A DNA stretch of 64,000 bases. Origin: DATJKD01 sp963728295. Lineage in GTDB: Bacteria; Pseudomonadota; Gammaproteobacteria; Steroidobacterales; Steroidobacteraceae. Positions 1 to 9,481 of this stretch are shown one piece after another. A model generated the notes under the pieces. That model made no database searches and was not told the DNA's origin. It saw nothing but the letters and a program-made list of their open reading frames with translations. Position 1 is the first letter of the stretch. Every line of letters begins with the position of its first letter. The position numbers and the translations under genes were made by a program. The stretch is taken from the NCBI GenBank assembly GCA_963728295.1, contig CAVSKB010000011.1, forward strand, positions 496,001-560,000. Reading direction: 5' to 3'.

Positions 1-109
1 TCGCGAACGGTGGGGCGAGGCGCTGAGAGCCCATGCCCGCTCGTTTCGGCGAATCCGCGCCTGTTGCGGCCGCCGCGCTGAATCCGCGGCCTTCATCCGG
101 CGCTGCGGG

Positions 110-901
110 TCAGACTCCGCGCCAATTCGGGGTGCGCTTCTCGGCGAAGGCCCGTGGACCCTCGCGCGTGTCCTCCGCGTTTCTCCACACCATGTATCCC
201 GGATAGCTGTGCTGGTTACGCAGGCACTCTGCGAGGCTCGGCTCGTCGAGCCCACGCATGACAGTCTCCTTCGAGGCGCGGATGGCGAGCGGTGCACATT
301 TGAGAATGTGCTCGCTCCATCGGGTGGCCGCTGCGCGCAGGTCGCTTGCTGGCACTACTTCGTTGACGAAACCAAGCCGCAGACCCTCGTCCGCGCCGAC
401 CGGACGCGCGGTCAGAATCATTCCCATGGCCTGCTTGAGCCCGATCTGCCTGGCGAGCCGGTGCAAGCCGCCTCCGAGCGCGACGGCACCCACCAGCGGC
501 TCAGGCAGGCCGAAGCGCGCGGTGTCGGCAGCGACGATGATGTCGCAGGCGAGCGCAAGCTCGAAACCGCCGCCAAGGGCAACGCCGTTTACCGCCGCGA
601 TGACGGGCTTGTACAGGTCGAAGCGCTCGATGAGGCCCGCGTAACCGCTCTTTGGATAGCCGCCGGCGGTGATGTCGGCCGCCTTCGCGGCCGCCTTGAG
701 GTCGCTGCCCGCGCAAAACGCGCGGTCGCCCGCGCCGGTAACGATGCACACGCGCTGCTCCGCGTCGGCGGCAAAATCGTCGAACGCCGCCTGCAGCTCG
801 AAGTGCATCGGCTTGTGCAACGCGTTCATGACCTCCGGCCGATTCAAGGTTATCGTGGTCACGTGATCGCGCGACTCGACCTTTATGAACTGGAATTCCA
901 C
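110..901 (-). CDS. Enoyl-CoA hydratase/isomerase (crotonase)
   Basis: A 263-residue crotonase that would hydrate a 2-enoyl-CoA to the 3-hydroxyacyl-CoA in the cytoplasm. The N-terminus has the family signature ITLNRPEVMNAL, the oxyanion-hole region reads AFCAGSDLK, and GGGFELALACD plus LPEPLVG supply the two glutamates expected of a true hydratase. The reading frame is open much further upstream, but homology begins at MEFQFIKVE, so the GTG at 901 is chosen; this gives the usual family length of about 260. It diverges from the quinone-oxidoreductase gene across about 70 bp. Substrate unknown; the neighbours suggest a non-housekeeping beta-oxidation route. Confidence 0.87.
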   Translation of the reverse strand: MEFQFIKVESRDHVTTITLNRPEVMNALHKPMHFELQAAFDDFAADAEQRVCIVTGAGDRAFCAGSDLKAAAKAADITAGGYPKSGYAGLIERFDLYKPVIAAVNGVALGGGFELALACDIIVAADTARFGLPEPLVGAVALGGGLHRLARQIGLKQAMGMILTARPVGADEGLRLGFVNEVVPASDLRAAATRWSEHILKCAPLAIRASKETVMRGLDEPSLAECLRNQHSYPGYMVWRNAEDTREGPRAFAEKRTPNWRGV

Positions 902-973
902 TGACGTATCCTCGGCAGCCCGTGTTGAGGTTCTGAAGATGTCCGGCGGAGTATTTACCACAGAGCGTCGCCA

Positions 974-2030
974 ATGAGAGCGGTTGTCTGTCGCGCATTC
1001 GGACCACCCGAGACGCTCGTCATCGAGGAGCGGCCGCGCCCGGTGCCGGGCGCCGGCGAGGTGCTTCTTCAGGTGCAGGCCGTCGGTGTCAACTTCACTG
1101 ACGTCCTGGCAATCGAGGGGCGCTCGCAGCTGAAGCGGCAGCTGCCGATGATTCCGGGCGTGGAGGCTGCCGGTGTCGTGCTGGCTGTCGGTCCCGGTGT
1201 GACGCGGCTGCGGCCGGGTCAACGTGTGCTGGGCTGCAGGACGCACGGCACATATGCGGAGGAGGTGCTGTTCGACGAGGACGAGCTCGCACCGATTCCC
1301 GAGGAGATGGACATGCACGGCGCCGCGGCGTTCTACATCGCCGCGATGACGGTGCATTACGCGTTGCAGACGCGCGCGAGGCTCAAGCCGGGAGAAATCC
1401 TGCTGGTACTCGGCGCCGGTGGAGGCGCCGGCCTTGCTGGCGTGGAGATCGGCAAGGCTCTGGGTGCGCGCGTCGTCGCTGCGGCATCGTCGCAGGAAAA
1501 GCTGGCGCTCGCACTTCGGCACGGCGCTGACGACGTCGTGCTCTACGACCGGGGACCGCTCGACCTGGAGGCGCAGAAGCGTCTTGCAGCCGAGCTGATC
1601 GCGAAGGCACAACGCACCGGCGAAGGCGCGCAGACCATCGGCAAGATCAGCAGCGTACATGCATCGGCGGGGTACCACGTCATTCTCGACGGCGTGGGAG
1701 GAACCTATACGGAGCCCGCGCTGCGCACACTCGGTTGGGAGGGACGCTACCTCTCAATCGGGTTCGCGGCCGGCATGCCGCGCATCGCCCTCGGACCGGC
1801 GCTGTTCAAGAACGCCGACATCATGGGCATCCAGCCGTCATCGGATGAGCACCGCCTTCCGGGACGCAATGCGCGCGCCCTGCAGGTCCTGTTCGACTGG
1901 TACCGTGAAGGGAGGCTCCGACCCCTGGTTTCGCAAGTGCTGCCTCTCGAGGAGGCGCCACAGGCGCTGTCCATGATGAAGGACCGGCGTGCCACGGGGC
2001 GGATCGTCCTGACCACATCAACGAGCGTAG
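974..2030 (+). CDS. NADPH:quinone oxidoreductase-like MDR protein; natural stop missing
   Basis: A zinc-free medium-chain reductase starting MRAVVCRAFGPPETLV, with the GroES-like N-half and a nucleotide-binding loop GAGGGAGLAGVEIGKALGA near residues 150-170. Such proteins reduce quinones or enoyl substrates with NADPH. Homology ends at GRIVLTT (about 2017), but no in-frame stop follows. The frame stays open to 2671, running antisense through the DUF1330 gene and into the LLM gene. A TAG lies at 2028-2030 in the next frame, so a one-base indel near the 3' end is the likeliest explanation; the end given here is that presumed stop. An insertion of about 30 residues (around ELIAKAQRTGEGAQ) before the YHVILDGVGG strand is unusual. 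Function of the core is clear, substrate is not. Confidence 0.75.
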
Positions 2031-2053
2031 CCGAGCGGATTACCTGGCGGACT

Positions 2054-2383
2054 TCAGTCCCCGGGATGGGGCTCCGCGGCGCGCTGCGAAGTGCGCGGCA
2101 AGCCCTCTACGATCACGGCGCGAGACCGTGCAGCGAGCGTTCTCAGCTCCGCCGCTTTCTGGTATTCGGCCGAGTGGTACCAGTCCTGTGCAGCCTCGAA
2201 GGTCGGGAACTCGACCATGACGACACCCGCCAGCGGCGCGCCCTCGAGCACTTCCTGCCGGCCGTACGCGATCGCGACCGATCCGCCAGCACGCTTCAGG
2301 GTGGGATGCGCGGCCTGCTTGTACTGCTCGAGCCGGCTGGCGTCCGAGATCTCGTCGACGAAGAAGATCACGTAGGCGGTCAT
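2054..2383 (-). CDS. DUF1330 domain protein
   Basis: A 109-residue protein of the DUF1330 family, a small dimeric alpha/beta-barrel fold (EthD/ABM-like) with no proven general function. The hallmark segments MTAYVIFFVDEISD, VVMVEFPTFEAAQDWYHS and EYQKAAELR are all present. The start is fixed by an ATGA overlap with the stop of the upstream LLM gene, so the two are translationally coupled. The longer upstream frame is not supported by homology. Coupling to a flavin monooxygenase-like gene suggests an accessory role in the same oxidation, which is inference. Confidence 0.8.
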   Translation of the reverse strand: MTAYVIFFVDEISDASRLEQYKQAAHPTLKRAGGSVAIAYGRQEVLEGAPLAGVVMVEFPTFEAAQDWYHSAEYQKAAELRTLAARSRAVIVEGLPRTSQRAAEPHPGD

Positions 2384-3393
2384 CCGGGGTTCCTCAGTTC
2401 GCGCAGTATCTCCGCCGGCAACCCGCCGGGCCCCACTCCCGAGTACGAATACCCGCAACTGAGGTCGAAGATGCCGTCGAAGCGCTCGCGCAATTGTCGC
2501 GCACACTGCGACGGATCGCCGATGACGCAGAAGGCGCGAAGGATGTCATCGTCGAGAATCTCGCCCATTTCCTCCCAGCGACCAAGCTTGGACAAGCGCA
2601 ACATCTCGGGCTGGATGTCGCCCCAGCCATGGAAATCCAGCACGGGCTTGTATGCGGGCGTCGAAGCGTAGAAGGCGACCGAGCGCCTGGCGGCAGCGAT
2701 GGATTTCTCCAGTTCCGCGTCGTTACGGCCGGTTGCGATGAAGGGCATGCCGACGATCCGGAATTTCTCGCGTGCCCGCCCGTGTGACTGCAGCACGCGC
2801 TCGACCGCCGGAAGCGTGATCCCGCGCAGATAGCCCTCGGTGGTGAAGCTGTGGCACAGGAGACCATCGGCCACTTCGGCTGCCACCTGCGTCATGGCAG
2901 GGCCCACGGCTGCGAGCATCACCCCCGGCCTTCCGTACTCCCTGTCCTCGGGCAGGAACATGGGGGACGTCAACGTGTGCGTGTAGAAATCCCCTTCAAA
3001 CTGAAGAGGCTTGCCCTCGTACCAGCAGTCCCAGATGGCGTGCAGGGCCCGGATGAATTCCTTCATCCGCGGGGCAGGATGCGACCACGGCATCGAGAAG
3101 CGTCGCGTGACGTGCGGTTTGATCTGCGAGCCCAGACCTAGCGTGAAGCGACCCCGGGCGGCCGAATTCACGTCATGGGCGGAGTGAGCCACGGTCATCG
3201 GCGTGCGGGCGAACGCGACGGCGATGTACGTCATGAGCTCGACCTTCGAGGTGTGTTCCGCCATCAGGGCCGCCAGCACGAAGGGATCGTGCTTCGACTC
3301 GTTGGTGAACAGCGCGTCATAGCCGAGACGCTCCAGCTGTTCGCAATCGCCACGTGCCTCTGCCGCGGTGTTGATCATCGTGCTGAACTGCAT
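2380..3393 (-). CDS. LLM-class (luciferase-like) flavin oxidoreductase
   Basis: A 337-residue TIM-barrel oxidoreductase of the luciferase-like superfamily, in the branch usually named F420-dependent (TIGR03617-like). Visible family signatures are YDALFTNESKHDPF, GRFTLGLGSQ, ADGLLCHSFT and the C-terminal IGDPSQCARQLRERFDGI. These enzymes bind F420 or FMN and oxidise alcohols or insert oxygen next to carbonyls. No F420 biosynthesis gene is in the window, so FMN is as plausible as F420. It is the first gene of a two-gene unit with the DUF1330 gene (4-base overlap) and diverges from an ACAD gene across a 158-bp promoter region. Substrate unknown. Confidence 0.8.
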   Translation of the reverse strand: MQFSTMINTAAEARGDCEQLERLGYDALFTNESKHDPFVLAALMAEHTSKVELMTYIAVAFARTPMTVAHSAHDVNSAARGRFTLGLGSQIKPHVTRRFSMPWSHPAPRMKEFIRALHAIWDCWYEGKPLQFEGDFYTHTLTSPMFLPEDREYGRPGVMLAAVGPAMTQVAAEVADGLLCHSFTTEGYLRGITLPAVERVLQSHGRAREKFRIVGMPFIATGRNDAELEKSIAAARRSVAFYASTPAYKPVLDFHGWGDIQPEMLRLSKLGRWEEMGEILDDDILRAFCVIGDPSQCARQLRERFDGIFDLSCGYSYSGVGPGGLPAEILRELRNPG

Positions 3394-3434
3394 GTTCGAC
3401 CGCCAGCTGGCAAGTGATCCGGAAAAGCGGATAG

Positions 3435-3450
3435 TATCCTAGCGCACTAA
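3435..3450. promoter_or_regulatory. CTAGCG motif in divergent promoter region
   Basis: TATCCTAGCGCACTAA lies between the LLM gene and the ACAD gene. It matches sites at 15296, 18565, 39325 and 45101 and contains a short inverted repeat TAG-N4-CTA. A hairpin GACCCCG/CGGGGTC (3490-3496 with 3515-3521) follows in the presumed leader of the ACAD gene. A regulatory role is inferred only from recurrence and position. Confidence 0.4.
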
Positions 3451-3551
3451 ACGGGCGCCACGCTGGATCGCAGGCCGGCGGTGCGCCGCGACCCCGTCGG
3501 AAAACGACACCGGGCGGGGTCTGGCTCGAACCAGCGCGGAGGGAAATATCA

Positions 3552-4701
3552 ATGACATCCAGCATGTACGGCGAGACCCTCGAGACATACCGCGACGCGC
3601 TGCGCGCGTTCTATCGGAAGGAGGTCGAGCCGCGAGTCAAGGAATTCGAGGCGCAAGGCGGGGTCGGGCACGACATCTGGCGCAAGGCGGGTGACGCAGG
3701 TTTTCTCGGCGTGTGCGTGCCGGAGGAGTACGGCGGCGGCGGTGACGAGGGCCTCGCCATCGTCGTTGGGGCGGAAGAGCTTGGGTACTCGCCTGCCGGA
3801 GCCACGATCGGCGCCTTTCTCGGGACCGACATCTGTACCTTGTTCCTGGTGAAGCAGGGCACCGAGGCCCAGAAGCGGCGCTGGTTCCCCTCGATCCTGA
3901 CGGGCGAAACCATCCAGTGCATGGGCATGACCGAGCCTCAGACGGGCAGCGACGCCTTTTCGGCGCATACCACGGCCGTCCGCGACGGCGGCGACTACGT
4001 GATCAACGGGTCCAAGTGCTTCATATCGAATGGCTCGAAGGCCAACCTTGATCTACGTGATCGCCCGGACCGATCCAGGACTTCGCGGAGCGACCGGTCT
4101 CAGCATGATCATCGTCCCGTCGAGCACGGCAGGGGTCACTCAGCGGCGGATGAAGACCATGGGTTATGCCGCTGGCGACACCGGCGAGATCTTCCTCGAG
4201 AACGTGCGAGTGCCCGTGGAGAACCTGGTGGGCGAGGAAGGGGGTGCGGCGCGCATGTTCCACAGCATCATGGCGCTCGATCGGCTTCAGATCTGCGCCA
4301 GGGCGTATGGTGCGGCGCAGGTGGCGTTTCAGATGACGCTGGACTACGTGCGCAAACGCAGGATATTCGGCCAGCGGGTAGTCGATTTCCAGAACACGCA
4401 GTTCAAGCTTGCGGAGGCGGAGGTCGACATCGACGTCGCGCGCGCGTATCTGCAGGACCTCATAGGAAAGTACCGCGAGCGTGCTTTCACGGACCGTGAT
4501 GGCTCGCGCTGCAAGATCTGGTTTGCTGACATGGAGGGTCGCGTCGTGGATTCCTGCCTGCAGCTCTGGGGCGGTTACGGCTGGATGGACGACATGCCGA
4601 TCTCGCGCATGTATGCGGCCGCTCGCCTGCAGCGAATCCATGTCGGGCCGAACGAACTTCACAAGTCCCTGATGGGTCGTCGCTATCTCCGCGACGAATG
4701 A
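3552..4701 (+). pseudogene. Acyl-CoA dehydrogenase, one frameshift
   Basis: Two overlapping frames together make one ACAD of about 382 residues. The first runs from MTSSMYGETLETY through GMTEPQTGSDAFS and ISNGSKANL; the second resumes with IYVIARTDPGLRG and continues through FGQRVVDFQNTQFK to LMGRRYLRDE. Removing one C from CC at 4046-4047 restores ANLIYVIARTD, so a single-base insertion accounts for the break. The segment where isovaleryl-CoA dehydrogenase carries its catalytic Glu reads MALDRLQ, so Asp may serve as base. The last codons overlap the next ligase gene (ATGA), which shows the intact gene was translationally coupled to it. It could be a sequencing error rather than a true pseudogene. 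Confidence 0.8.
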
Positions 4702-6266
4702 GGCTGGGACGCCGTATGCCGGAAACTTTACAGCTGCACCCGCGTCACTGGGCGGCGGTCGATCCGTCCCGAGCGGCCGTCATCTTCGGTGGATCGGGCG
4801 AGATCGTTACGTATGGCGCGCTGTCGGAAAGGTCCAACCGTTGCGCGCAGTTGCTGCGGCGTCTCGGGCTCCGACGCGGAGACCACATGGCGTTTCTCAT
4901 CGAGAACCACCCCCGCTTCCTCGAGATCGCCTGGGCCGCGCACAATTCCGGGCTGTATTTCACGCCGATCAGCTGGCGCTTCCAGGTCGATGAGATCGCA
5001 TTCATCCTGGAAGACTGTGGAGCGCAGGTCGTGATCGTCTCCGCGCAGCAGCTGACGATGCTGCCCGAGCTGCGGCGGCGCCTGCCCGACCTGCGCTACC
5101 TCATCATAGGTGCGGAAGCCGATGGCTGCTCCTCCTACGAACGGGAGCTGGCCAGCTGTCCGGACCAGCCGATCGCCGATGAAACGCGGGGCACCGACAT
5201 GGTCTATTCGTCGGGCTCGACCGGCCGGCCCAAGGGCGTCAAGCAGATGCTGGCGGAGACCGGTATCGACGGCCCCAGCCCGATGTTCGCCGTGTACACG
5301 CGACGCTATGGCTGGAACCCGGCGACCGTCTACCTGCTGCCTGCACCGCTATACCATTCGGGGCCGCTGCGCTTCGCGATGACCATGCAGCACGTGGGCG
5401 CGACGCTGGTGGTCATGGAGCATTTCGAGGCGCGTGCGGCGCTGGAGCTCTGCGAGCGTCATCGGGTTACCGACGCGCATTTCGTGCCGACGATGATGGT
5501 ACGGCTGCTGAAGCTGCCCGAGCATGATCGCGTGGCCTTCGACCTGCAATCGATCGAGCGCGTCATCCACGGCGCGGCGCCCTGTCCGCCGGACATCAAG
5601 CGCGCCATGATCGACTGGCTCGGCCCGTTACTCGAGGAGAGCTATGGCGGAACCGAGGGGAATGGCCTGACCATGATCAGTTCCGCGGAGTGGCTCGAGC
5701 ATCCCGGGTCCGTGGGACGCCCATTCGTCGGGCGCATTCACATCGTAAGCGAGGACGGAGAGGAGCTGCCGCCGGGAGAGCGAGGGCTGGTTTATTTTTC
5801 GGGCGGCCCCAGCTTCGAATACCACCGCAATCCGCAGAAGACACGCGAGGCGTACGACGCGCTCGGACGCAGCACGCTGGGCGACATCGGCTACCTCGAC
5901 GCCGACGGCTATCTCTACCTGACCGACCGGAAGAACAACCTGATCATCACCGGGGGAGTGAACGTGTTTCCCCAGGAGATCGAAAACGTGCTGATCACCC
6001 ACCCGAAGGTGCTCGATGCGGCGGTCTTCGGTCTGCCGGACGTCGACATGGGCGAGACCATCAAGGCGGTCATTCAGCCGCGCGAAATGCGCGATGCCGG
6101 CCCCGCGCTGGCCGCCGAGCTCATCGAGCTGTGCCGCGAGCGGCTCGCGCATTACAAGGCGCCGCGCTCGGTCGATTTCCGCGAGCAGCTCCCACGCCAC
6201 GACACCGGCAAGATCTACACGCGGCTGCTGAGGAGCGAGTACCTGACGGCGCGCCGATCAGATTGA
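4698..6266 (+). CDS. AMP-binding acyl-CoA ligase
   Basis: A 522-residue adenylate-forming ligase that would convert a carboxylic acid to its CoA thioester using ATP. The P-loop-like motif MVYSSGSTGRPKGVK, the ESYGGTEGNG motif, GDIGYLDADGYLYLTDRKNN and the C-terminal catalytic lysine region GKIYTRLLR are present. The ATG overlaps the stop of the upstream ACAD; a second possible start, MPETLQLHP at 4716, is slightly closer to the homologous N-terminus. It closely resembles the ligase at 26207-27742 (shared TPISxR, GAAPCPxD, NNLIITGGVNVFPQE-type blocks), and both are followed by similar ACADs. The substrate acid is unknown. Confidence 0.87.
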   Translation: MRLGRRMPETLQLHPRHWAAVDPSRAAVIFGGSGEIVTYGALSERSNRCAQLLRRLGLRRGDHMAFLIENHPRFLEIAWAAHNSGLYFTPISWRFQVDEIAFILEDCGAQVVIVSAQQLTMLPELRRRLPDLRYLIIGAEADGCSSYERELASCPDQPIADETRGTDMVYSSGSTGRPKGVKQMLAETGIDGPSPMFAVYTRRYGWNPATVYLLPAPLYHSGPLRFAMTMQHVGATLVVMEHFEARAALELCERHRVTDAHFVPTMMVRLLKLPEHDRVAFDLQSIERVIHGAAPCPPDIKRAMIDWLGPLLEESYGGTEGNGLTMISSAEWLEHPGSVGRPFVGRIHIVSEDGEELPPGERGLVYFSGGPSFEYHRNPQKTREAYDALGRSTLGDIGYLDADGYLYLTDRKNNLIITGGVNVFPQEIENVLITHPKVLDAAVFGLPDVDMGETIKAVIQPREMRDAGPALAAELIELCRERLAHYKAPRSVDFREQLPRHDTGKIYTRLLRSEYLTARRSD

Positions 6267-6280
6267 TGGCATGCATATAG

Positions 6281-6296
6281 AGTGCTAGCATACGGC
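6281..6296. promoter_or_regulatory. Degenerate CTAGCG-type motif upstream of ACAD
   Basis: AGTGCTAGCATACGGC lies 40 bp upstream of the next start codon, between ligase and ACAD. It shares the GCTAGC(A/G)TACG core with 15296-15311 and is the weakest member of the set. It may mark an internal promoter. Confidence 0.25.
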
Positions 6297-6336
6297 GTAT
6301 CCATCGAGGCCGGCGGTCTGAACGAGGCTGAGCGAC

Positions 6337-7488
6337 ATGGCATTCGAGTACAACCACAAGCTCTTCTCGCCGGAACACGAGCAATTTCGCGAAACCGTAC
6401 GGCGATTCATCGCAAACGAGCTCGAGCCGAACATCGACAAGTGGCTCGAGGAGGACGGTGTGCCGCGCTCCTTCTGGCTCAAGGCGGCGTCGGCGGGGTT
6501 GCTCGGTGTCAGCACACCCGAGGAGTACGGCGGTCCCGGAGGCGACTTCCTGCATCGGGTCGTGATCTCGCAGGAGATCGGCTATTCGATCGCCGGCGCG
6601 AGCATGGCCGCCCTGTGGGAAGCCGACCAGCTCGCGGAGCAGCTGATGGATCACGGCACCGAGGAGCAGAAGCGGACCTGGCTGCCCAGGATGGCACGCG
6701 GCGAAACCCGGTTCGCCTTTGCGGTTACCGAGCCGAATACCGGCAGCGACGTGGCGGCGATCCGGACGACGGCCATCCGCGACGGCGACGACTACGTGAT
6801 CAACGGGTCCAAGACCTACATCTCGGGCGTCACCAGCGCCGACGCCCTTCTGCTCGGCTGCAAGACGAAGGCCGATGCCGGCAACAAGGGAATCTCGGTC
6901 ATCATCGTCGAGGCAGACCGACCCGGTGTGCGTCGCGGGCGCAAGCTCAAGAAGATGGGTATGAACGCCGCCGACACGGGCGAGTTCTTCTTCGAGAACG
7001 TGCGCGTCCCGGTCAGCAACCGGTTCGGCGAGGAGAACAACGGCTTCAAGGTATTCATGTCGGCGCTGAACCGCGACCGCTTCCTGTGGTCGATGATCTC
7101 GCACGCGGCTGCATCGCGTGCGTTCGACCTGACGGTGGACTTCGTCAAGAACCGCAAAGCGTTCGGGCAGACGATCTTCGATTTCCAGAACACGCAGTTT
7201 CGTCTCGCCGAGATAAAGACCGAGCTCGCGGTAGGACGTGCCTTCCTGGACGAGGTGCTGCGCAGCTACCTCGAGTCCGGCAAATTCGACTCGTTGAAGT
7301 CCGCCATGGCGAAGATGTGGATACCGGAAATGGAAGGTCGCATCATCGACCAGTGCGTACAGTTGCACGGCGGCGCTGGCTACATGGACGAATACCCGAT
7401 CTCCCGGCTGTACACGGCGGCACGACTGCATCGCATATTCGCCGGCACGGCGGAGATCATGCGGGTTACCGTAGCGCGCTCGATATGA
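6337..7488 (+). CDS. Acyl-CoA dehydrogenase (paralogue of 28952-30103)
   Basis: A 383-residue FAD-dependent acyl-CoA dehydrogenase introducing an alpha,beta double bond. It shows AVTEPNTGSDVA, INGSKTYISG, the substrate/FAD block FGQTIFDFQNTQFRLAE and LHGGAGYMDEYPISRLYTAA. The MCAD-type base motif YEGT reads FAGT here, and the isovaleryl-CoA-dehydrogenase-type position reads LNRDR, so Asp rather than Glu may be the base. The protein is very similar to the ACAD at 28952, even at DNA level in the FDFQNTQF block, indicating duplication. It follows a ligase, as does its paralogue's module. Confidence 0.88.
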   Translation: MAFEYNHKLFSPEHEQFRETVRRFIANELEPNIDKWLEEDGVPRSFWLKAASAGLLGVSTPEEYGGPGGDFLHRVVISQEIGYSIAGASMAALWEADQLAEQLMDHGTEEQKRTWLPRMARGETRFAFAVTEPNTGSDVAAIRTTAIRDGDDYVINGSKTYISGVTSADALLLGCKTKADAGNKGISVIIVEADRPGVRRGRKLKKMGMNAADTGEFFFENVRVPVSNRFGEENNGFKVFMSALNRDRFLWSMISHAAASRAFDLTVDFVKNRKAFGQTIFDFQNTQFRLAEIKTELAVGRAFLDEVLRSYLESGKFDSLKSAMAKMWIPEMEGRIIDQCVQLHGGAGYMDEYPISRLYTAARLHRIFAGTAEIMRVTVARSI

Positions 7489-7647
7489 ACGCTCTGCGCT
7501 GCACGACCTTCGCTGCGACCAGCAACCAGGGTGCTGGCAACGGATCGGTGCTGTCTGGTGGAGCGCCACGGGGTTGGTTAGGATACGAGCAACCGTATTT
7601 TGCGGATGCGAACCTTTGAACGGTGCGCTGCAGGGGAGTGCGCAGTT

Positions 7648-8550
7648 GTGCTAAACGGCAAGGTAGTAGTCGTAACCGGCGCTGGGAACGGCGTTGGCGC
7701 GGAGATCGCCAGGCTCGCTGCGAAGTGCGGCGCCAAGGTGGTCGTCAACGATGCCGGCGTGACGCCATCGGGCGAAGGGCGCGACCCCGCGGTCGCGAAC
7801 CGCATGGTCGATTCAATCAAAGGGGAGGGTGGCACTGCGATCGCGAGCGTGCGCAGCGTGTCGGACTGGGACGACGCGCATGGGATCATCCAGGATGCGA
7901 TCGATGCGTTCGGTCGTGTCGACGCGGTGGTGAACAACGCCGGCATCCTGCGTGACGGGCTGTTTCACAAGATGTCGCGCGAAGATTTCGATGCGGTGGA
8001 TGATGTCAACCTGCGCGGGGTGTTCTACGTGGCCCGCGCGGCAGCACCACATTTCAAGCAGCAGCAGAGCGGCTGCTACGTCCACATGACCTCGACCAGC
8101 GGGCTGATCGGCAACCTGGGGCAGGTCAACTACGGCGCCGCCAAGATGGGCGTAGCGGGTCTGTCCAAGTGCATCGCGATCGACATGCAGAAATTCGGCG
8201 TGACGTCGAATGCGATCGCTCCGTTCGCGTGGACGCGCATGGTCGCGACAATTCCGGCGACACCGGAGAACATGAAGCGGCTCGAGGTGAATCGCCGTCT
8301 CAAGCCGGAGCGGATTGCGCCCCTGGTCGTCGCACTCGCGAGTGACGCGGGTCGCAAGACGACCGGGCAGATCTTCGGCGTTCGTAACAACGAGATCTAT
8401 CTGTTCAGCCAGCCTCGGCCGATCCGCACCGCACACACGGCAGATGGCTGGACGCCGGAGACGATCGTGGAGCGCGTTCTCGACGCATTTGCGCCGACCT
8501 ATGTGCCGCTCGACCGGTCGAACGAGGTCTTCACCTGGGACCCGATCTGA
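7648..8550 (+). CDS. SDR, HSD17B4-type 3-hydroxyacyl-CoA dehydrogenase
   Basis: A 300-residue short-chain dehydrogenase. The glycine-rich NAD site is TGAGNGVGAEIA, followed by VVNNAGILRDG and the active-site pair in YGAAKMG. The long C-terminal extension (WTPETIVERV...) is typical of the SDR domain of multifunctional enzyme type 2 (HSD17B4). It would oxidise the 3-hydroxyacyl-CoA produced by the MaoC hydratase encoded next. The frame opens at 7600, but the GTG at 7648 is preferred because GGGGAG sits about 10 bases upstream and homology starts there. Spacing to the hydratase gene is 13 bp. Confidence 0.85.
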   Translation: MLNGKVVVVTGAGNGVGAEIARLAAKCGAKVVVNDAGVTPSGEGRDPAVANRMVDSIKGEGGTAIASVRSVSDWDDAHGIIQDAIDAFGRVDAVVNNAGILRDGLFHKMSREDFDAVDDVNLRGVFYVARAAAPHFKQQQSGCYVHMTSTSGLIGNLGQVNYGAAKMGVAGLSKCIAIDMQKFGVTSNAIAPFAWTRMVATIPATPENMKRLEVNRRLKPERIAPLVVALASDAGRKTTGQIFGVRNNEIYLFSQPRPIRTAHTADGWTPETIVERVLDAFAPTYVPLDRSNEVFTWDPI

Positions 8551-8563
8551 GGCTTGCCACGGC

Positions 8564-9415
8564 ATGGATCTGCAGGCACTCAGGGAGCACCGCTTCGAGC
8601 CGAAGCGCATCGCGTACGGCTCCCGGGACACGATTCTCTATGCGCTGAGCGTCGGCGTGGGAAGCGACCCGCTGGACGCCAATCAGCTGCGACTCGCCTA
8701 CGAGAAAGGCCTCGAGGCGCTGCCGACCATGGCGGCGGTCCTGGCGCATCCGGGCGCCTGGATCGCCGAACCGCGCTTCAAGGTCAATTTTCTCAAGCTC
8801 CTGCACGGCGAGCAGGGTCTGACGGTGCAACGGCCGTTGCCCGCGGAGGGGCAGATCGAGGCGAGCTATCGCGTGCGGGCGGTGGTCGACAAGGGAGAAG
8901 GCAAGGGCGCCCTCGTTTATTTCGAAAAGGATCTCCGCGATCCAGGTTCGGGTGAGCCGTTTTGCACCGTATCGTCGACACTGTTCCTGCGTGCCGACGG
9001 CGGCTGCGGCAGCTTCGGCACACCACCCGACCCACTTCCGGCGTCGGCTGCGGGCACGCCCGAGTTCTCGGACGAGATCAAGACCTCTGTCGGAGCCGCG
9101 CTTCTGTACCGGCTCAACGGTGATCTGAACCCGATTCACGTCGATCCTGTCGCGTCGGCCAAGGCCGGGTTCGAGCGCCCCATTCTGCATGGGCTGTGCA
9201 CGTACGGAGTGGTCGGCTATCTCCTGACGAGGACCGTCTGCGGCAACGATCCGAGCCGCCTGCGATCGCTGGGCGCCCGGTTCAGTTCACCGGTTTTCCC
9301 GGGAGAGACGATCCGCGTCGAGGGGATGCGAGCGGACGGCGGGGTTCATTTCCAGGCCAGCGTGCCGGAGCGGCAGCAGGTCGTCCTGAGTCAAGGTTTT
9401 GCACGAATCGGCTAG
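8564..9415 (+). CDS. Two-hot-dog MaoC-type 2-enoyl-CoA hydratase
   Basis: A 283-residue protein with two hot-dog halves: residues about 1-130 (N-terminal, non-catalytic type) and about 150-283 with the hydratase-2 motif YRLNGDLNPIHVDP and the FERPILHGLC helix. This is the arrangement of eukaryotic hydratase 2 and HSD17B4. It would hydrate trans-2-enoyl-CoA to the (3R)-hydroxyacyl-CoA, which the upstream SDR would oxidise. The ATG at 8564 is chosen because upstream residues of the open frame overlap the SDR and show no homology. The same function occurs as two separate genes at 19575 and 20024. Confidence 0.87.
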   Translation: MDLQALREHRFEPKRIAYGSRDTILYALSVGVGSDPLDANQLRLAYEKGLEALPTMAAVLAHPGAWIAEPRFKVNFLKLLHGEQGLTVQRPLPAEGQIEASYRVRAVVDKGEGKGALVYFEKDLRDPGSGEPFCTVSSTLFLRADGGCGSFGTPPDPLPASAAGTPEFSDEIKTSVGAALLYRLNGDLNPIHVDPVASAKAGFERPILHGLCTYGVVGYLLTRTVCGNDPSRLRSLGARFSSPVFPGETIRVEGMRADGGVHFQASVPERQQVVLSQGFARIG

Positions 9416-9481
9416 AACGAGCGTCGGCGCCGATTTCATCTTTGTCTCGAGCAGTACCGCACCGTATTTCCCAGTACGACA

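Noticed and set aside
1..109. End of an upstream gene
   Set aside because: The short stretch shows no recognisable protein in any frame and no RNA structure that can be supported.
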